In this document: positions 24,130 through 35,183 of the stretch, one piece after another
Layout of the letters: each line of letters begins with the position of its first letter
Numbering within the stretch: position 1 is the first letter of the stretch
NCBI GenBank assembly: GCA_021018815.1
Contig: JAITYX010000049.1
Coordinates: forward strand, 3,844,001-3,908,000
Direction of reading: 5' to 3'
Origin: Talinum fruticosum
Lineage: Eukaryota > Streptophyta > Magnoliopsida > Caryophyllales > Talinaceae
Length of the DNA stretch: 64,000 nucleotides
Made by a program: the position numbers and the translations under genes
Notes under the pieces: model-generated
Databases searched by the model: none
The model's input: only the letters and a program-made list of their open reading frames with translations
Told to the model about the DNA's origin: nothing

Positions 24130-24430
24130 CATTGATCTACTTGCAACTTCCAGATATGGCCCCATATTTCCTCATCAAAACCTTCATAAAAAGCTGTATA
24201 TGTAGCACAACAAATTTAACAGTCAAATCTCCATTATCTGAGGCATCCCATGTTGGTTGTTTATGAATGCCATAATCTTGGTGCAGCTTAATTGAAGCAA
24301 TTATTTTCAGGACATCATCAGGAAAACAACTTAGACAAGAAATCCTACTTCCAACCTCTTTAATGATTCCAAAGGACTTTAACCATAGAATCAACAATAA
24401 TGGAGGGACATCTAGAATCTCCAACAAAAC
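24130..24430 (-). pseudogene. LINE polyprotein fragment (between RT and zf-RVT)
   Basis: The minus-strand frame contains PDDVLKIIASIKLHQD, then PTWDASDNGDLTVKF, and in a shifted frame EEIWGHIWKL. This follows the plant L1 pattern of LP..IL.IPI, W..S..G.FSVKSAY and WK.IWKL upstream of the zf-RVT domain. It may be the same LINE copy as 20622-21900, spread apart by later insertions, but the connecting part is not recognisable. Confidence 0.5.
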
Positions 24431-24509
24431 AAAGGTATTGTTGGGTTTGAATATCGTAATTTATACCCAAATTTACCCAAGTTTTGTTCAAAAATAATTA
24501 TTTAATTTA

Positions 24510-24511
<2 letters not shown>

Positions 24512-24567
<56 letters not shown>
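24512..24567. repeat. (TA)n microsatellite
   Basis: About 28 TA units just upstream of the second copia element. Confidence 0.95.
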
Positions 24568-24569
<2 letters not shown>

Positions 24570-24631
24570 TTTTGCTTATTTTGTAAGAAATAATGTTGAT
24601 CTATGAGTTGGTAAAAATCATGTTCAAATGG

Positions 24632-24850
24632 TGTTAACAAGTATTTGACTGTTATTAGGAAATTTGTTAGCAAGTAGTATTTGATTGTTATTAGACGATC
24701 TAGTTTGAGGCAAACTCAAAGTGAGATCAATAGTTTGAATAGGAGTAGTTCACTTTATGTATAAATATACTTGTAATGACACCCATGAGAGATACGAAAT
24801 AAAATCAAAACAGAACAAAAAGTTATTTTCTCAAATTATATAGTTTATCA
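24632..24850 (+). repeat. 5' LTR of the second copia element
   Basis: Begins TGTTAACAAG and ends TAGTTTATCA. A TATA box (TATAAATAT) lies about 90 bp before the end. Its twin starts at 29363. Confidence 0.88.
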
Positions 24851-24861
24851 TGGCATCGAGC
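24851..24861 (+). promoter_or_regulatory. primer-binding site
   Basis: TGGCATCGAGC directly after the LTR, one transition from the TGGTATCGAGC of the first copia element; initiator tRNA-Met type. Confidence 0.75.
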
Positions 24862-24886
24862 AATAAGATTGTCATCACAAGTCATC

Positions 24887-25757
24887 ATGTCAAAGAAATT
24901 TGTGATTGACAATACATTACCTTACTATCTACATCCATCTTATGGATCGGGAATATCAATCACGGCAGTAGTGTTTGATGGAGACAATTACGATCTTTGG
25001 GAAAAAGCTGTAACAACAAGCACTAAAATCAAAAAACAAACTTGGGTTTGTTAATGGTAAAATCACATTACCGGATGCAGCTGAAGAAGTCTGAAAAGAT
25101 GCGTGGGATATGGTAAACTCTACCATATGCTCATGGCTTTTGAACATAGTCGATCCTAAGATTCGGCCATCAATTGCTTATGCAAACATAGCTAAAGTAA
25201 TGTGGGAGGACCTCAAAAAGAGATACGGTACATTAGACATACCAAAGAAGCACGATCCGAAAGCAAAGATTGTAAATTGCAAACAAGAAACAGGAACAGT
25301 TGTCAAATACAATTCAAAACTCATGGGATTATGGAGTAAATTAGACAATGTGAATACTCAACGACATTGTTCCTGTGGAAAGTGCACATGTAATCTCGGG
25401 AAGATGCTCTCAAAGGATGCCGAAGAAGAGAAAGCTCATCAATTTTTGATGGGTTTGTGTGACGAAAAGTATTCAACCATTCGAGGTCACATATCGACCA
25501 TGGAGCCCCTTCCATCTCTTGAAAAAATCTTCAACATCGTTCGACAGGAAGAGCATCACAAGAAATTCGTGATAGAGTGTGAATTGAAGCAAGAAGCCGC
25601 TGCCTTTGTTGTGAACACAAAACCAGTGAGCATACAAATTGGAAGAACAGGAGAGAGAAGCACACGCACTTACTGTGGAAAAATTGGACATGAAGAATCC
25701 AATTGCTTCGAAATCATGGGATACCTAGCCAATTGGGGAATGCACGAGGCGAGGTAG
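24887..25757 (+). pseudogene. copia gag, frameshifted
   Basis: The frame starts at the ATG at 24887 (MSKKFVIDNTLPYYLHPSYG) and passes VFDGDNYDLWEKAV, the N-terminal gag motif. It breaks near 25055 and resumes to 25757 with AWDMVNSTICSWLLN and FLMGLCDEKYSTIRGHI, the retrotransposon gag (UBN2-like) core. A CCHC zinc knuckle near the C-terminus reads RTYCGKIGHEESNC: the first Cys has become Arg, by a TGC to CGC change. An Arg/Gly-rich RGG-like stretch follows at 25745-25800, and the frame then runs toward the protease with stops. Confidence 0.82.
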
Positions 25758-25984
25758 AGGTGGAAGAAGAGGAGGTTGCGGCGGCAGAGCAAGCCGAGCG
25801 AGTTACGGTAGATGGCGAGAAGGAGGCGGAGAAGGAGCTCACGCAGCCGTAGCCATCACTTCAACGCCGACTTTGTTGCCAGTGGCCGAACGAACCCGTA
25901 AATCAGTGGACCTTATTCAAGCTTCACCACCGAGCGGATTCGAAGCTTCGTCTCCGATTGAAACCCAAAGCCTAGAGAAAGCCT

Positions 25985-26270
25985 CGCAGGTAACCTACGG
26001 TGGTTGATTGACATAGGGGCATCGACCCACATGACGAGCAAAGTAGATCCGATGAGGAATTTGGAGAGAATTCCACCAATGGTAATAGATCTTCCTAATG
26101 GGGAGACACCCATAGCCACAAGAAAAGGGACAAGTGAATTTAACAAAAGACCTTACTCGCATAACAATTTACGTGTTCCCTCTTTAAATTGCAATCTTGT
26201 CTCGGTAGCTTGTATGTGTAACGACTTAAATTATATGGTGCCGTTTGACAAAAATTCTTGTGTTATATAG
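25985..26270 (+). pseudogene. copia aspartic protease, active site altered
   Basis: The frame contains LIDIGASTHMTS, the copia protease active site; the usual DTGA is DIGA here, so the catalytic triad is damaged. Downstream come LPNGETPIATRKGT, VPSLNCNLVSV and MVPFDKNSCVI, the usual course toward the gag_pre-integrase region. A stop at 26268-26270 ends the frame about 110 bp before the integrase frame opens. Confidence 0.75.
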
Positions 26271-26378
26271 GACCACACTTCAAAGATTTCGATTGATACG
26301 AGTAAAGAGCGAGACAAGGTTTATTATTACGAAGAAGAAACGAAGAAGTTCCGTGCAAATGCGATCAACACCGGACAA

Positions 26379-27368
26379 TTGTGGCATAAACAAATGGGTC
26401 ATCCTTTCTTCGGAGTAATGAGTTTGCTTTATAGATTTTTAGATTGTTCGAGAACACAAAAATCAGATGATGTGTGTGAGATTTGTCTTCTTGCAAAACA
26501 AACAAGAAATAAATTTTCTCTAAGCGAAGATAAAGCTGAAAACTTGTTTGATATCATTCATTGTGATATTTGGGGTCCCTATAAAGTACCATCCTCATCT
26601 GGTGCCCATTATTTCCTTTCAATAGTTGATGACTTTAGTAGAGGGGTATGGATTTACTTGATGAAGGAAAAGAGTGAAACTGAAAAACTTCTTAAAGGTT
26701 TTGTGCCCATGGTAAAAACCTACTTTAATAACTTTGTCAAAGTTGTAAGAAGCGACAATGGGCTTGACTTTAAATCTGGGCCCATGAAAAGGTTTTATGC
26801 CGACCAAGGAATAATACACCAGATTAGTTGCATAGGAACACCCCAACAAAATGGGAGAGTAGAATGGAAGAATAGGCATCTTTTAAATGTGGGCCGAGCC
26901 TTGAGATTCCAAGCAAGCTTACTTTTGATTTTCCGAGGAGAATGTATATTGATCGCATCATATTTGATAAATAAAACACCAAATAGGCTCCTAAACGAAA
27001 AAACCCCATATGATTTGATCTTTAACAAGATACCTTCCTATGATCATATTAGAACCTTTGGGTGTTTGAGTTTTGGCAAGACTTGGAGGCACGACAAATT
27101 TTCTAGTAGAAGCCGAAAGTATATTTTTGTGGGCTACCCGTTTAGGAAAAAGGCTTGGAGGTTGTACGATTTGGAAACCCACAAATTTTTTGATAATAGG
27201 GATGTTGTGTTTTTAAAAGAATTTTTCCTTTTTGCCAACAACAATTTAGAAAAAGAGAAAAGAAACTCTAAATTGTCCTCTTGGGCCAAACCGGAAATCT
27301 CAAAATTTTATGAGAGCCCACCTATTTTAGAGGATGAAAGATCAAGGGGAATAATAATGGGCCGCTAG
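26379..27368 (+). CDS. copia integrase, longest intact frame in the element
   Basis: A 329-codon frame. It opens with the zinc-binding segment LWHKQMGHP...CEICLLAKQ (HHCC). The catalytic core shows HCDIWGP (first Asp), RSDNGLDF (second Asp) and RVEWKNRHLL (Glu), so the DDE triad is in place. The C-terminal part contains NKTPNRLLNEKTPYDLI, FGCLSF and FVGYP, standard copia integrase wording. It was part of a polyprotein and has no start codon of its own in the usual sense. Frames before and after it are broken, so a functional protein is unlikely although the domain itself is preserved. Confidence 0.82.
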   Translation: MWHKQMGHPFFGVMSLLYRFLDCSRTQKSDDVCEICLLAKQTRNKFSLSEDKAENLFDIIHCDIWGPYKVPSSSGAHYFLSIVDDFSRGVWIYLMKEKSETEKLLKGFVPMVKTYFNNFVKVVRSDNGLDFKSGPMKRFYADQGIIHQISCIGTPQQNGRVEWKNRHLLNVGRALRFQASLLLIFRGECILIASYLINKTPNRLLNEKTPYDLIFNKIPSYDHIRTFGCLSFGKTWRHDKFSSRSRKYIFVGYPFRKKAWRLYDLETHKFFDNRDVVFLKEFFLFANNNLEKEKRNSKLSSWAKPEISKFYESPPILEDERSRGIIMGR

Positions 27369-27834
27369 AAGAAGCTGGGCCACGGCAGTAGGGAGCTGGA
27401 CAAGGCCCGTCCGGGCCGCTGTAGCAGGGGATTGAACAGATCTTTACTCGGGCCGCCCGATCTAACCGGGTGGCGACAACAAGGAGCTGAAAAAGTTTGA
27501 TCGAACCAACAGCCATGCCCAGCCTGAACATGGGCCTGGGCTAGAAGAAGGGCTAGAAGAAAGTGCCGAAGAAGCAACGACTCAACGAGTAAACATCTGA
27601 AATTCAGAATCCGGAATGGTTGCATCGATCGAAGAGGCCGCCTGCTCGATCGAAGGACTATATTTGCTACAATGCCATGTTGAAAAACCCCGTCTCCGCT
27701 ACAACCTCGTGCCAAAAGGATATTTCAGGTGTGTTACCCTTTACATAAGTATGTCACATACACTAGCTTTTCTCCCTCACATCAAAAGTTCTTAGCAACC
27801 ACTATGAAGATTCGCGAACCTCGTTTTTATGAAT
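27369..27834 (+). other. linker between integrase and reverse transcriptase
   Basis: GC-richer stretch with many stops in the pol frame. No domain is expected here in copia elements and none is seen. Confidence 0.5.
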
Positions 27835-29340
27835 AGGCTATAAAGGACGAGTCTTGGAAGAAGGCAATGAGTGCTGAAATCACCGCCTTAGACAAAAATG
27901 AAACATGGGACATAGTTGTTCTTCCCGTGGAAAGAAACCCATTAGCGGCAAGTGGGTTTATCAAGTGAAGTACAACTCGGACGGTAGCATCCAACGCTAC
28001 GAAGTGCAACTAGTAGTACGGGGAGATCACCAAGTGGAAGGAATTGACTACAAAGAGACATTTGCACCTGTGGCTAAGATGACCGGCTTACTTTGTTTTC
28101 TCATTGCTGTTGTTGCAAAAGGATGGGATCTACATCAAATGGACGTTAATAATGCATTCATGCATGGAGACTTGAATGAAGAGGTATATATGAAATTGCT
28201 GCCTGGGTATACAGACTTCCAGTCCTCACAAGGTTTGCAAACTAAAGAAATCATTATATGGCCTACGTCGGGCACCTCGCCAATGGTTTGCCAAACTATG
28301 CTCCAAAATTTGTGAATACGGATTCACTAAGTCATACACAGATTACTCTCTGTTTACCTATCGATAGGGAGATGTCTTTATAGCACTCCTAGTGTATGTG
28401 GATGATATAGTCCTTACCAACGAACAACTCTCAAGCATGTTAGAATTTCAAGGACTATCTAAATAGATGCTTCAAGCATAAAAGACCTTGATCCTTTGAA
28501 GTATTTTCTTGGAATTAAGGTTGCAAGAGCACCTCGGGGTCTATTTCTAAGTTAAAGGAAGTATGCCTTAGAGATAGTTAGATGCGTGTGGACTTTTAGG
28601 AGCAAAACCTACAGAATTCCCTATCGAGCGTAATCACAAACTCGCCTTTGCAAAGGAAAAGTTGTTAGAAGACCCTCTAGTTACCGTCGCCTGGTGGGAC
28701 TCCTGATCTATCTAACTATTACTAGACATAATCTTACGTATGCAGTCCACATTCTATCGCAATTTATGCATGCATCCAAGACCGAGCATATGGAAGCCGC
28801 ACGTCGTGTGATACGGTACACTGAAGGGATCCGCCGGACAAGGTATTGTCCTCCGTAAGGACTGCGACCACCAACTTACAGGATTCTGTGATTTAGACTG
28901 GGAGCATGTCCTCTCTCACGAAGATCTTTGACTGGGTATTTTATGTTACTTGGAGAATCACCTATATCATGGAAAACAAAGAAACAAGGTACCATGTCTC
29001 GATCATCGGCTGAGGCCAAATATCGCTCAATGGCCGCTGCCACTAGTGAGCTAATATGGTTGAAGACTTTTTAGCCGTCTTAGGAATCTTTCATAGTACT
29101 CCTATGTGACTATTTTGTGACAAGTATGACAGCTCTACACATCGTTAACAATCCAAGTGTTTCATGACCGAACAAAACATATTGAAATTGACTACGATTT
29201 CATACGTGAAAAGGTTGAAGCAAAACTACTTAAATTGGTTAAGATTCACACTTCGCAGCAGCTAGCCGACATCTTCACAAAAGCCCTAGCACGGGGAGCA
29301 GTTCAAGTTTCTAAAATTCAAGTTGGGCCTTGTCAATCCA
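27835..29340 (+). pseudogene. copia reverse transcriptase and RNase H, degenerate
   Basis: RT begins at AIKDESWKKAMSAEITALDK. The 27905-28315 frame carries KWVYQVKYNSDGSIQRYE, GIDYKETFAPVAKM and DLHQMDVNNAFMHGDL. The catalytic YVDD is intact at about 28395-28406 (LLVYVDDIVLTN), in a shifted frame. RNase H follows: SSAEAKYRSMAAATSELIW at about 29005-29060, then HDRTKHIEIDYDFIREKV and a terminal LADIFTKAL (about 29263-29290). The PPT starts about 60 bp later. There are several frameshifts and in-frame stops. Confidence 0.85.
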
Positions 29341-29350
29341 CATACTCCAA

Positions 29351-29362
29351 CTTGAGGGGGAG
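29351..29362 (+). promoter_or_regulatory. polypurine tract
   Basis: CTTGAGGGGGAG immediately before the 3' LTR start TGTTAACAAG. Confidence 0.8.
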
Positions 29363-31069
29363 TGTTAACAAGTATTTGACTATTATCGGGAAAGTTGTTA
29401 GCAAGTAGTATTTGGTTATTATTAGATGATCTAGTTTGAGGCAAACTCAAAGTGAGATTAATAGTTTGAATAGGAGTAGTTTACTCTTGAAGGTTTGCTC
29501 TTGGAGAGTCTTAGTCACCCTAGAGGGGAAGAGGTGAATAGGGTGATGAGGAAATTTTAGCAAACTTAGAAACTTTAAGCTTGAAAGGAATGAACAAGAT
29601 AATCCGAGTCTAGATTGGACTCGAAAACCGTAACTCGGATATATATGGAAACCCTCCGGGGTGGAAAACCATGGACGAGTGCTAGTCGAAGCACCAAGTC
29701 AAATCCACTATGTTGAATCCACAAAATACAACGGATCGACTCAACCGAATTGCTCCCTTAGATAATTCCTTATAGAGTTTTCCTAGACTCGGAAGTTCTC
29801 TTATCCGATCTAGTACTTCCTAACCGAGGTAATCTTTACAGCTAGGGACAACTGAGCTGAGTTAACCCTTATAGCTCAGTCAAGGGACCTTACTCGGAAA
29901 GTAAGAAGAGTATGTAACCGATTATAAGACTTTTACAACTCGGAAAATATGAATTACAAATTGGGAGTTATAAGTAGAAGATTGAATATGAAGACAATGA
30001 CTTTTGCTTAAGTAATGTGTTTTAACAATTGTTCCAGCAATCTTCAAGTCTTGTGAAGTGGCTTCTATTTATAGATAACCAAGCGGATTAGCCATTGTGA
30101 CTGATTTTTGAATAGAAGTCCTTCCGGACCGTTATAACGGTTCTTCCGAGTACTCGAAAAGATTCGTTGAGATGTGAATGTTATGTAATGGCTCTTGGCT
30201 CCTAAAGGTGCTCCAGTCAGCTGTTGATGTCTTAAAAGTAAGGTGGAAACCACCGTTAAGCTTAGCATTGAAGTTTTCTAGTTTTGGAAACAGACAACCC
30301 CGACACAGGCGTCCGAGCCTTGTTCGAAGTAGTTAAGCCTTGTCTGCTGGTGATTAACATCTTGAAGCCGGTTACTTTTGTAATTCAAAAATGAGATAAA
30401 CTCGTTTGGATAAACTACAAAAGTAAACCACTTTGGTTCTCAAAGTATAAAATACTTTGGTCCAAGATTAGGCACGAGATAATAATTTAATTAAGACAAT
30501 TAAGTGCATAATTATCTTAGGCATAGAAGAGTGGAATTTTCCGAGTCTAATATTCATTATACTCAAATTCCATCGAGTCGATCATAAGAGAGATTAAGTT
30601 AGGTGTGAAAAATATCGAGTATAAAGACTTGATCCGGACAAATAATTCTCAAACATACAAACCGACTTAAAAGGTGAATTAACACTATAATTCACTTTAC
30701 GTTGAAATATATAGTCACACCTCGGATAAAAAGTGATAGAGAGAATATTTGAACGTGCGATAAATCTGAGTGATGTCCGAGTGACTCGAAACATCAATGT
30801 GAAAAGATAAACAAGAATGTGTTTTCGAATCATCGAAACGAATGAAAACTTATACAGGAGTTTCTATAACACTCAAAATGACTTGTAATCAAAACTTAGT
30901 AGGGATGGGGTTTGTACCTAAGTCTTTATATAGTACTCAAAATGATCTAGATTCGAGTCCGAGTCTTTAACTCTATGTATAAATATGCTTGTAGTGACAC
31001 CCACAAGAGATAAGTAATAAAATAAAAACAAAACAGAAAGTTCTTTTCTCAAATTATACAGCTTTATCA
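29363..31069 (+). repeat. 3' LTR of the second copia element, split
   Basis: Matches the 5' LTR from TGTTAACAAG to TTTATCA, but is interrupted at 29488-30974 by a solo LTR plus one TSD copy. The right part resumes at ATGTATAAATAT, so the break lies 3 bp upstream of this LTR's own TATA box. Confidence 0.9.
29488..30969 (-). mobile_element. Sirevirus-family solo LTR in the 3' LTR of the second copia element
   Basis: 1482 bp, with the same + strand start (TGAAGGTTTGCTCTTGGAGAG) and internal order as the LTR at 6490-8024. The right end is CTTTA for CTTCA, one transition. The perfect TSD ACTCT lies at 29483-29487 and 30970-30974, and removing LTR plus one TSD restores the copia LTR. No internal sequence remains. 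Confidence 0.92.
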
Positions 31070-31074
31070 AATGG

Positions 31075-31745
31075 CTTCGAAGTCGAAGGTTGAAGTCTTG
31101 ACACACTTATGAATGTTTGAAGAGTTCTAGATAGTGCAAGAGGAAGTTGTGGATTGTTCACAAGAGAGACCAACTAACATCACCATTCAACAACCAAAAC
31201 GGCCACACATGTCGATCCATGGTCCGTGTTCGACTTGATGCTTGAGGTCTATACATACCCCATTTCGAAGCCCTCTTGGATCTATCTTTGACCTTATCCT
31301 ATTTTATGCATTTCTAGAATTATTTTTAGAGACAAACATCATAGAGACTAGTGTTACATTAAAATTTTGGGTTCAAATTGAAGCTTGCTACTTTTAAGAT
31401 CATTCAAGATTCAATCAATCGTTCCTAGATTTCTTTTTCTCTACCTCCTAATTTCATTGGATTTTGTTTACTTTCTTGCCATATTGATGTTAGTTTGTGA
31501 TTGTTTGGCTAAAATCCCACCTGGATTGGAGCTGGCTTGTATTATACCTATATGAACTTCTATATGCATTAATCTAGTGAAAAGAGAAAACAACAACATT
31601 AAGCAGCTTATTCCAATATTGGGCCAGAAAGGAGTCCAACTGCATTATGTTTTGTAATTAGGAACCCAGATTGGTGCACTTTGCTGGACAGGGATTTCAA
31701 CCCAGTCGTGCTATACCTCGTTTTGGTTGAGATCCCCTTACCCAC
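31075..31745. other. unassigned flank of the copia element
   Basis: Moderately AT-rich, no ORF of note. Its counterpart on the other side of the insertion is the region before 24627. Confidence 0.4.
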
Positions 31746-31748
31746 TTA

Positions 31749-31891
31749 AGGTATGTTAGAATTAACATTTATAGAAGTGTATATAACCGCTAATAACCGT
31801 TAATGGTAATCATTTATAACTGCTCATAATCGCGATTGCTAATCGTAACTGCTCAAAGCCACCAATAACTTATCATAACTGCTATAACCTC

Positions 31892-31989
<98 letters not shown>

Positions 31990-32399
31990 ATAGTGGTCGA
32001 TATCGTCATTGTTATCATTAAAGCTTCAAACAATTATGGTATAATGATACGAAAAGATATACTAATAGTTATATCAAATGGCCCATCACTGTCATAATAT
32101 GAAATTATTACGTAAATAATTTTTTGAAAACATTTGTCTAGAATGTATACATTACTTTACTTCAAAATATTCGTTATTCTGAAATATACAACAAATACTT
32201 GTCACTATCTTAAAATCATTATAACAGCAAGTTAACACTTGAAGCCGCTAGTAAATGGCCAGTTAACCTTAATCGCTAAAAGTAACAATTAACCACTAAC
32301 CATAACCACTTGGTATCTCTAACCGTTAATCATAACCGCTCATAATCGCTAACTCATAACCACTAACCTCTAGCTTTAATAGCTAGTTTTAACAGGCCC
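31749..32399. mobile_element. Tourist-like MITE with subterminal AACCGCTAATAACC repeats
   Basis: Ends AGGTATGTTAGAATTAAC and, inverted on the right, GGGCCTGTTAAAACTAGC. The TSD is TTA (31746-31748 and 32400-32402). Both subterminal zones carry many AACCGCTAATAACCGTTA-like direct and inverted units. The centre holds a 97-bp (AAT)n/(ATT)n palindrome. It is the same family as the MITE at 20882-21744, whose end GGGCATGTTAA differs from AGGTATGTTAG only by transitions. Confidence 0.68.
31891..31988. repeat. (AAT)n/(ATT)n perfect palindrome
   Basis: About 16 AAT units followed directly by about 16 ATT units; it could fold into one long hairpin. Confidence 0.95.
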
Positions 32400-32402
32400 T
32401 TA

Positions 32403-32903
32403 AACATCTAATTGACTAATTCAAAACTAAATTTAAAGAGTTTTGGATGAAAATAATATGAATTTTGTGGGTATTGGATGAAAATAATACAAAATGTTTT
32501 CTTGAATATCAATAATATAAAATTTTATCCTATTTAATACCATAACGCCCCTGATTTAAGGACGAAAGTAATTCAAATCTTCAAGTGCGTCATCCATTTT
32601 AAGAACTTTACCATGAAGTTTTCAGTTTAGTTAACTGATTTAGTTTTTTAAAGATGTAATTTTATTCAAAATAGTCCCCTCTGAATGTAATTTACTTCAT
32701 TTTTTTATCACTTCTCTATCACATCATATTTTTTGACGTTCTTCTTTCTACTTTAAATTTGATATGACTGCATACTTAACTTGTTTTTGTCATGCCATGA
32801 AGTTTTCTAGTTTAGTTACTAAAGGCCTTTTTTACGAGCGGTGTAAGGTCCATTCCACCCTACATAATAACTTCACCCTAAAATTATACCTATGGTTTCA
32901 GCC
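32403..32903. other. unassigned; short direct repeat
   Basis: No gene. A segment of about 30 bp (CCATGAAGTTTTC..AGTTTAGTTA) occurs twice, near 32611 and 32796. Confidence 0.4.
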
Positions 32904-34528
32904 TGTAAGAGCCACGGGGCTGGATCAGATCGTGTTCCCCATGAATAAAGACTTCATATGAGAGGTGTGTTTATTAAGAAATAAGCCATTTGATTTTTTT
33001 ACTTGATTGGCAATTTTAGGAATTGTTTTATTTTTGAAAGGCATTTTAGAATTCTTGGGATAGGCTCTAGAAAAAAAATAGTTATGAATAGAAATGGCAC
33101 TCGGGCCAAGTACTGGGACTACTTAGATCAAGAGTCAAGCCCGATGCCCACCACCGTGACCGACATGGGTCGACAAATGCGGGTGACTGGTGTCGAGTGT
33201 TTTGGCCTAAACTGTAGAAGCATTCGTGATAAGAAGGTCTACATTACATTTCTCTATTAAAAAATGGTTAAATTTCTGGAAAAAATTGAGAGACATTATT
33301 CAAAATAAAGAAGAGATTAAAATAGGAGTTGCCAGTTAGTTTTGATTTTAAAAAACTAACAAAATAAAATACTTTTGTAATTTGAGTTTAACCGAAGGGA
33401 CAAAGAAACCAAGAACAATTTTTTCAAAAGGAATCCATTGGCTAAAACCAATGATATAGTGTTCGGGGACGAATGTACAAAATAAGAATGTTTACTCCTC
33501 ATTCTGCATGTTCAAAACCGGCCTTTATTAATTAAAATGGGAATGTGAAATTGTGTTAAAGAAGGTAGGCAAACATCATGCTAAAGGCGGAAATTAAACA
33601 ATCAAAGCATGCTAGAAATTGATAAATAAAGCATATAAAGAAAGCGATAAATCTAAGCTGTCACAAGCACATGGGGAGGACAGTAAATCAAATTAAATCT
33701 TCTCAAAACCACAATAAGTGAACAATAATAAATAAACTAAAATGAAATAAAGCTATAAGATATAAATGTGAAAATAGAGATCTACATGATGTGCCCCAAG
33801 TAGACACATGTCAATCTGCAGGGTTCAGCTAGATCACAACAACGTAATGATAGAAAAATGAGGGAAAAGGAGGAAATGGAACTTTCTATTGTTGAAGGCT
33901 TTTTGAGAGTATAAGTGAAGGTATAAGTTGAGTGAATGAAGAAAGAAATGAGAGTTAGGGATTAGTAGAATGGGGGCTTTAACTCAGTTGAATAGTGTTA
34001 AGAAGGTGTGTGAAAATGAGGGGTGAATCCCCTAGTTATAAAAATGAGATAGGGTTAGGGTTTCTCCTTTGAATCTTATTTCAATGGAAAATTAGCAACA
34101 TCCGGCACTAGAAAATCGGTTGAAAATCTTCCAACACCGACCAGGTCAAAATAATGCTTTTTAAAGCCTTGGGAATCGGTGTGGGTTAGCTGAGTCTCGC
34201 TTGAGTTAAACGTGTCAAGATGACGTGTTTTGGCAATAATATGACCGAGCTGCGTGGTATAGGGATCTGTGCCTAGCTTTCACATGGTCAAAAGTTTAGG
34301 TTTGGTGACCGACGTGGGTTGACTTAGATATTTGGTGGTATGCTTTGTGTTTTTCTAAGTGTGGTCCTGCTGATTGTTTTGATTTTGAGCTGGGAGAATG
34401 GAAAGTAACGCTACCTTAATCTAATCTAAACTCGAATAAACAGGCAAAGCTAAATTTTGCCACCGGCCCAACAATAAAAATAAAACTAAGCATTAGATTA
34501 ATATGGAGACACTTTTTAGGTGTCTACG
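32904..34528 (-). repeat. 3' LTR of the PMD-carrying Tat-type element
   Basis: About 1625 bp, homologous in order to the LTRs at 36950-38651 and 49382-50772. On the + strand it starts TGTAAGAGCCACGG, diverged from TGTAGGAACCACGA, and ends TTAGGTGTCTACG. On the minus strand the PPT GAGGCTAAC (34529-34537) precedes the LTR start CGTAGACACC, which was originally TGTAGACACC. A TATA-like TTTTTATAAC lies near 34040. It is the most diverged copy, in keeping with an old insertion. Confidence 0.65.
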
Positions 34529-35174
34529 GTTAGCCTCTAATTTGATCGTGTTTGAAAGACGAAGGTTAAAGTAAGCGTTCAAAGCCAATTGTAGTGTAAG
34601 AACCAAGTGTCGAGAATTGGCCGCTTGTATTAATCCGAGTCTTGGCTATAGGGCTTGGGCTTGACTTGTTGTGTAAAGTATGAAATACGATGAGTTACTT
34701 CTTGATCTTGGCTTGATCACGGTCTTCAAGCTCGGATGGGGGCCTAAACTTTATTGTTCATCCATTCTAAAGCTTGGCTTTTTGATGAAATATTTCATGC
34801 ACTAACATGTTTGTTAGTTGATAATCGAATATAAATAAATTTGGGATTTTACCTAGATTATTTGATGAAGTTAGAGTTGTTTGGATAGTATTTTTTGATC
34901 TATTTCCTCGGGAGGTTTATTGTGCCAAATTGGACTATTCCCTCAGCCCACTTTTCTTTTATTGTAGGCTGTGCTACTACGCGTGTGTTGGGCCACCTGT
35001 CCATTAGAGTGTGTCACTAAGAAGCGTGCCTGCGCTTCCTGGCCCGCGTAGGCCAACCGTTAGCGAGCTTGGGGACCATCGCCGGTCGGTTTAGGCAGTT
35101 TTGGTCGTGGAGCGTGTAGGGAGCCAATAAGAAATTTTTTGGTTTTTAACTTTTTTTCAACTCGAATTATTGGC
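34529..35174. other. 3' non-coding region of the Tat-type element
   Basis: Resembles the region next to the other Tat 3' LTR (38652-39075), including CGAAAGACGAAGG just inside the PPT and CTAAAGCTTGGCT further on. It then becomes the presumed upstream region of the + strand PMD gene. Confidence 0.5.
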
Positions 35175-35183
35175 TATAAAAAG
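35175..35183 (+). promoter_or_regulatory. TATA box of the antisense PMD gene
   Basis: TATAAAAAG in the context TTGGCTATAAAAAGAGTGC, followed by a C/T-rich leader (35210-35290). The same context, GTGGCTATAAAAAGACAAC, precedes the second + strand unit at 53236. Confidence 0.5.

Larger units (their letters stand above)
24632..31069 (+). mobile_element. Ty1/copia element, complete structure with TSD AATGG
   Basis: Two LTRs of about 219 bp (24632-24850; 29363-31069, the latter split by a solo LTR) enclose PBS, gag, protease, integrase, RT, RNase H and PPT in copia order on the + strand. The TSD is AATGG at 24627-24631 and 31070-31074. Without the nested 1.5 kb the element is about 4.95 kb. The LTRs differ at about 22 of 219 positions by my count, so the insertion is old. 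Every domain except the integrase carries frameshifts or lost catalytic residues. Confidence 0.9.

Noticed and set aside
23920..24135. 71-codon + strand ORF in an AT-rich stretch
   Set aside because: Not recognised, no start or promoter context, between transposon remnants; insufficient to call a gene.
24488..24673. ORF with alternating Ile and Tyr
   Set aside because: Translation of a (TA)n tract.
33003..33260. 85-codon + strand ORF
   Set aside because: Falls inside the old Tat-type LTR (32904-34528).
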